A DNA stretch of 27,867 bases, from the IMG/VR virus record IMGVR_UViG_3300025132_000216, positions 1-27,867 of that record; one strand, given 5' to 3'. Shown one piece after another: positions 25,275 through 27,867 of the stretch (positions within the stretch are counted from its first letter, which is position 1; every line of letters starts with the position of its first letter). A model generated the notes under the pieces. The model was not told the DNA's origin, searched no databases, and saw only the letters and a program-made list of their open reading frames with translations. Origin of the DNA: a virus. The translations under genes and the position numbers were made by a program.

Positions 25275-25338
25275 CTGTATATTTATATTTGATTTCAAAA
25301 CATACGGTGGTTAAATATCGCTGTCCCTGAATATTTTT
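25272..25338 (+). repeat. Imperfect direct repeat TCCCTG(T/A)ATATTT
   Basis: TCCCTGTATATTTAT (25272-25286) and TCCCTGAATATTTTT (25324-25338) match at 13 of 15 positions and are 52 bp apart. The G+C-containing TCCCTG stands out in this A+T-rich gap. It is a candidate binding site or tandem promoter element. Confidence 0.5.
25279..25292 (+). promoter_or_regulatory. Intergenic A+T motif variant (ATATTTATATTTGA)
   Basis: It shares the first 11 bases with the perfect motif copies and lies about 115 nt upstream of the scaffold ATG, next to the long hairpin. Confidence 0.35.
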
Positions 25339-25351
25339 TAAACTATTCTAT

Positions 25352-25371
25352 TAAGGTTCTTAATAACCTTA
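25352..25371 (+). other. Small hairpin in the scaffold-gene leader
   Basis: TAAGGTT (25352-25358), a 6-nt loop and AACCTTA (25365-25371) form a perfect 7-bp stem, 19 nt before the Shine-Dalgarno sequence. It may stabilise the leader or tune initiation. Confidence 0.4.
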
Positions 25372-25405
25372 CTTCCGAAAAAATTTTATTAAAGGAGAGA
25401 GTTCA

Positions 25406-26473
25406 ATGAACAAACTATTGAAAGAAGCTATTGCAGACGCGAAAGCCGTACGAGAAACTGCATTAGCAAACGCTAAACTAGCATTAGAAGAGGCTTTTAC
25501 GCCAAGACTTCAAAGCATGCTATCTGCTAAACTTTCTGAAGAAGAAGAGTCACATATGGAAGAAGACGAAATGCCAATGGATGAACCAGCAGCACCAGAA
25601 ATGGAAGCGCCTGTTGAGGAACCAGCACCAGAAATGGAAGAAGAAATGGCTGACGATTCTGACATGGAAGAAGGTATGAGAGAGGACGACGAAGATCCTA
25701 CTGACGTACATTCTGAAGCACATGATGACGAAACTATGGATGAAGAAGATGCAGAACTTGAAGAAATCTTAAGAGAGCTTGAAGACGATACTATGGACGA
25801 AGGTCAAAGAGGTGACAAAGAAACTGATGAAAATGAAGATAAAGAAGAAACTAATGAAGTTTCTGATTCTTCAGATATTGGTAAAGGTGACAACAAAGTT
25901 GACGTAGCTTATGGTAAAGATCAAGATGATCCAGGAAAAGGTAAACTTAAAGAAAACGAAGGTGACGAAGAAGTTACTGAAGAAGACGAAGTTGATCTTG
26001 ACGAGATTATCAATGCTTTAAGAGAAGAAGATGAAGCTGATACAACTGATGAAGGCCAAAGAGGTGACAAAGAGACTGACGAAGACTATACCGCAGGTGT
26101 AGATGACGGCGGTGCTGCTAAGGAACTTGAAGAGGCTTACAAAGTTATCAGATTTATGAAGTCTAAACTAAACGAAGTTAACCTTCTAAATGCTAAACTA
26201 TTATTCTCGAATAAATTATTTAGAAACCATTCATTAAATGAATCACAGAAAATGAAAGTAATTGAAAACTTTGACAGAGCTCAAACATTGAGAGAAGTTA
26301 AATTAGTATTTGCTACATTATCTGAGTCATTTAAATTAAATGGTGGAAAGAAAAAAACAATCAAAGAATCTTATGCAAGTAAAGCTACTAGATCTACAAG
26401 ACCATCCAAAAGAGTCCTTTCAGAAGGAAATGAGGTGGCTAATAGATTTAAGAAATTAGCTGGACTTCTATAA
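25406..26473 (+). CDS. Prohead core scaffold protein (gp22-like)
   Basis: 355 aa. The N-terminal helix (MNKLLKEAIADAKAVRETAL) contains LKE-A and LEE-A sites suited to the prohead protease. Residues 44-230 are an extremely acidic Glu/Asp/Met-rich region with two identical DEGQRGDKETDE blocks (131-142 and 215-226), each preceded by a helix of the EEILREL/DEIINAL type, which indicates internal duplication. The C-terminal 120 residues are helical and basic at the end (FMKSKLNEVNLLNAKLLFSNK; ANRFKKLAGLL). It sits immediately before the gp23-like gene, as T4 gene 22 does, with a strong AAAGGAG at 25391. T4 gp22 is the major scaffold, later degraded by gp21. The assignment rests on position, composition and C-terminal pattern. 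Confidence 0.85.
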   Translation: MNKLLKEAIADAKAVRETALANAKLALEEAFTPRLQSMLSAKLSEEEESHMEEDEMPMDEPAAPEMEAPVEEPAPEMEEEMADDSDMEEGMREDDEDPTDVHSEAHDDETMDEEDAELEEILRELEDDTMDEGQRGDKETDENEDKEETNEVSDSSDIGKGDNKVDVAYGKDQDDPGKGKLKENEGDEEVTEEDEVDLDEIINALREEDEADTTDEGQRGDKETDEDYTAGVDDGGAAKELEEAYKVIRFMKSKLNEVNLLNAKLLFSNKLFRNHSLNESQKMKVIENFDRAQTLREVKLVFATLSESFKLNGGKKKTIKESYASKATRSTRPSKRVLSEGNEVANRFKKLAGLL

Positions 26474-26498
26474 GTTCTAATTAAAAGGAGATTTAAAA

Positions 26499-27867
26499 AT
26501 GGATATAAATTCATTAATGCCTAATGATACAATAGCTAAACAAAAAGCAGTTACTGCTGGCTTAGTATCAAAATGGGAAAGAACTGGTCTTCTTGAAGGT
26601 CTTAACAAAGAATATGAAAAGTCAGGAATGGCTGTTCTATTGGAAAACCAAGCAAAACAATTAGTATCAGAAGCAAATTCTACTGGTACATCTGCAAACT
26701 CTGAAGAGTGGTCAGGTGTAGCTTTACCATTGGTAAGAAGAATTTTTGCTGAGATTGCTGCTAAAGATTTTGTTAGTGTTCAACCAATGAACCTACCATC
26801 TGGACTTGTATTCTTCCTAGACTTCAAGTATGGGACCGCGCAACCAGGATTTACTACAAACTCTGGTAAAGATTCGCAAAACGATTCTGTATTTGGTGTA
26901 ACTGATGATAACAAAGGTGGTACTGTAGCTACTGAAGGTCTTTATGGCGCTGGTAGATTTGGATATTCTATCAATGAAACAGCTACAGATACATTAGTTA
27001 ACGGTGCTGGAGCTGCTGGAACTAACATTGTAACAGGTTCATACACTCAAACTACATTTGAAGCTGCAACTAATCATGATTCAGAATTTTCTGCTTCATT
27101 AGCTGCTGCATCTGTTGGTATTGGACAAATGGCATCTGTTGCATTTAAATTTGCAGCTGCTGATTTAATTGATAGTAACGGTGTTAGAGCATTCCAAATA
27201 TCTGGTTCAGGTATTTCAGCTTATTATCCTCAATTTACTACTATTGATGATGAAACAAGTGCAACTCCGACTGTAACATTTGTTGTTAAGTCAACTGCAT
27301 CTACTGCAGCAGTTGTTGATGCTGTAATTACATATCAAAAACAACCTGGTGATACTTCAAGAGGTGACTTCGAAGATACATCTCAAGATTCAGGAACATC
27401 TAATTCTGCATTAGCTATTCCAGAAATCAACTTAGAGATGAGATCTGAGGCAATTGTTGCTAAGACAAGAAAGTTAAAAGCAATCTGGACTCCAGAATTT
27501 GCTCAAGACTTGAATGCTTATCATTCAATTGATGCTGAGGCTGAGTTAACTTCTATGTTATCTGAATATGTTTCGCAAGAAATTGATTTAGAATTATTAG
27601 ACATGTTAATGCAAAATGCTCAAACTACTGACTTCTGGTCAGCTAGATTAGGCTTTGAATATAATTCAGCATTAACAACATTTGCTAATACTGCTGGTAA
27701 TTCTGCAGCTTACAACCAAGGAACTTGGTTCCAAACTTTAGGAACTAAAATCCAGAAAGTAAGTAACAAGATTCACCAATTAACATTAAGAGGTGGTGCA
27801 AACTTCCTAGTATGTTCTCCAACTGTTGCAACTATCCTAGAATCAATTCCTGGATATGCTGCTGATA
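26499..27867 (+). CDS. Major capsid protein (gp23-like), 3' end outside window
   Basis: 456 codons are visible from the ATG at 26499 and the frame is open at the window end. AAGGAG at 26485-26490 supports the start. T4-type capsid sequence is clear: SEEWSGVALPLVRRIFAEI, DFVSVQPMNLPSGLVFFLDF and EMRSEAIVAKTRKLKAIWTP, followed by EFAQDLNAYHSIDAEAELTSML and GGANFLVCSP. The HK97-fold subunit forms the head shell. In T4 the N-terminal 65 residues are removed by gp21; the nearest candidate here is LVSE58-A59, with LLE33-G34 as a better consensus match farther in. Codons ending in C are more frequent than in the fibre genes, as expected for a very highly expressed gene. Confidence 0.96.
   Translation, partial: MDINSLMPNDTIAKQKAVTAGLVSKWERTGLLEGLNKEYEKSGMAVLLENQAKQLVSEANSTGTSANSEEWSGVALPLVRRIFAEIAAKDFVSVQPMNLPSGLVFFLDFKYGTAQPGFTTNSGKDSQNDSVFGVTDDNKGGTVATEGLYGAGRFGYSINETATDTLVNGAGAAGTNIVTGSYTQTTFEAATNHDSEFSASLAAASVGIGQMASVAFKFAAADLIDSNGVRAFQISGSGISAYYPQFTTIDDETSATPTVTFVVKSTASTAAVVDAVITYQKQPGDTSRGDFEDTSQDSGTSNSALAIPEINLEMRSEAIVAKTRKLKAIWTPEFAQDLNAYHSIDAEAELTSMLSEYVSQEIDLELLDMLMQNAQTTDFWSARLGFEYNSALTTFANTAGNSAAYNQGTWFQTLGTKIQKVSNKIHQLTLRGGANFLVCSPTVATILESIPGYAAD

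Larger units (their letters stand above)
25208..25405 (+). other. 198-nt structured intergenic region before scaffold and capsid genes
   Basis: This is the longest gap in the window, with no ORF of note. In order it holds a long hairpin (25228-25274), an A+T motif copy (25279-25292) overlapping the first of two TCCCTG-ATATTT repeats, a second such repeat (25324-25338), a small hairpin (25352-25371) and a strong ribosome-binding site AAAGGAG (25391-25397). It probably serves as terminator or processing site for the upstream unit and as leader for the scaffold-capsid unit. Confidence 0.6.

Noticed and set aside
1-27867. tRNA genes, CRISPR arrays, insertion sequences or integrase
   Set aside because: I saw no cloverleaf-like segment in the gaps, no regularly spaced repeat array outside fibre coding repeats, and no transposase or integrase motifs.

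Overview
The window reads as part of the late structural region of a T4-like tailed phage (myovirus lineage, class Caudoviricetes). The DNA is strongly A+T-rich and all genes lie on the + strand. They are densely packed, with several TAATG stop/start overlaps. Large terminase, portal, prohead protease, an acidic scaffold-like protein and a T4-type major capsid protein occur in T4-like order. The low G+C, the marine-phage style of the fibre proteins and a phage-borne bS21 ribosomal protein suggest a marine phage of an A+T-rich host such as a SAR11-like bacterium. The host is inference only.

Layout. (1) 2-2821: the 3' part of a single-chain Mre11-Rad50 recombination nuclease, equivalent to T4 gp47 and gp46 fused in one frame. 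(2) 2872-13868: an adhesion or fibre block. It holds a 1809-aa fibre ending in an S74 self-cleaving chaperone, a small fibre-like protein carrying an intein-like Hint domain, an enzyme fusing a SET domain to a 2-oxoglutarate/Fe(II) oxygenase, a 998-aa repeat-rich fibre and a 205-aa fibre protein. (3) 13896-16355: an 819-aa fusion of an NMN-adenylyltransferase-like domain and a covalent nucleotidyltransferase (RNA/DNA-ligase-like) domain. (4) 16384-19417: two unknown small proteins (one with a zinc ribbon), a holin-like membrane protein and the large terminase. (5) 19449-24910: portal, prohead protease and six small head or core proteins of unknown function. (6) 24974-25207: bS21, followed by a structured 198-nt gap. 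(7) 25406-27867: gp22-like scaffold and gp23-like major capsid protein, the latter cut by the window end.

How the genes fit together. Regions 4-7 make and fill the head: portal and scaffold nucleate the prohead, the gp21-like protease matures it, and the terminase packages DNA. Region 2 makes host-binding fibres and places beside them two potentially self-processing proteins and a potential protein-modifying enzyme. LxE-type sites, the kind cut by T4 gp21, occur near the N-termini of several proteins and between the two halves of the 819-aa enzyme. That enzyme could therefore be packaged in the head and delivered with the DNA.

An A+T-rich motif (ATATTTATATAAAA and variants) lies in every intergenic gap of 27 nt or more and is the best promoter candidate. 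I saw no tRNA, CRISPR array, insertion sequence, integrase or convincing minus-strand gene. No gene-free stretch exceeds 300 nt.
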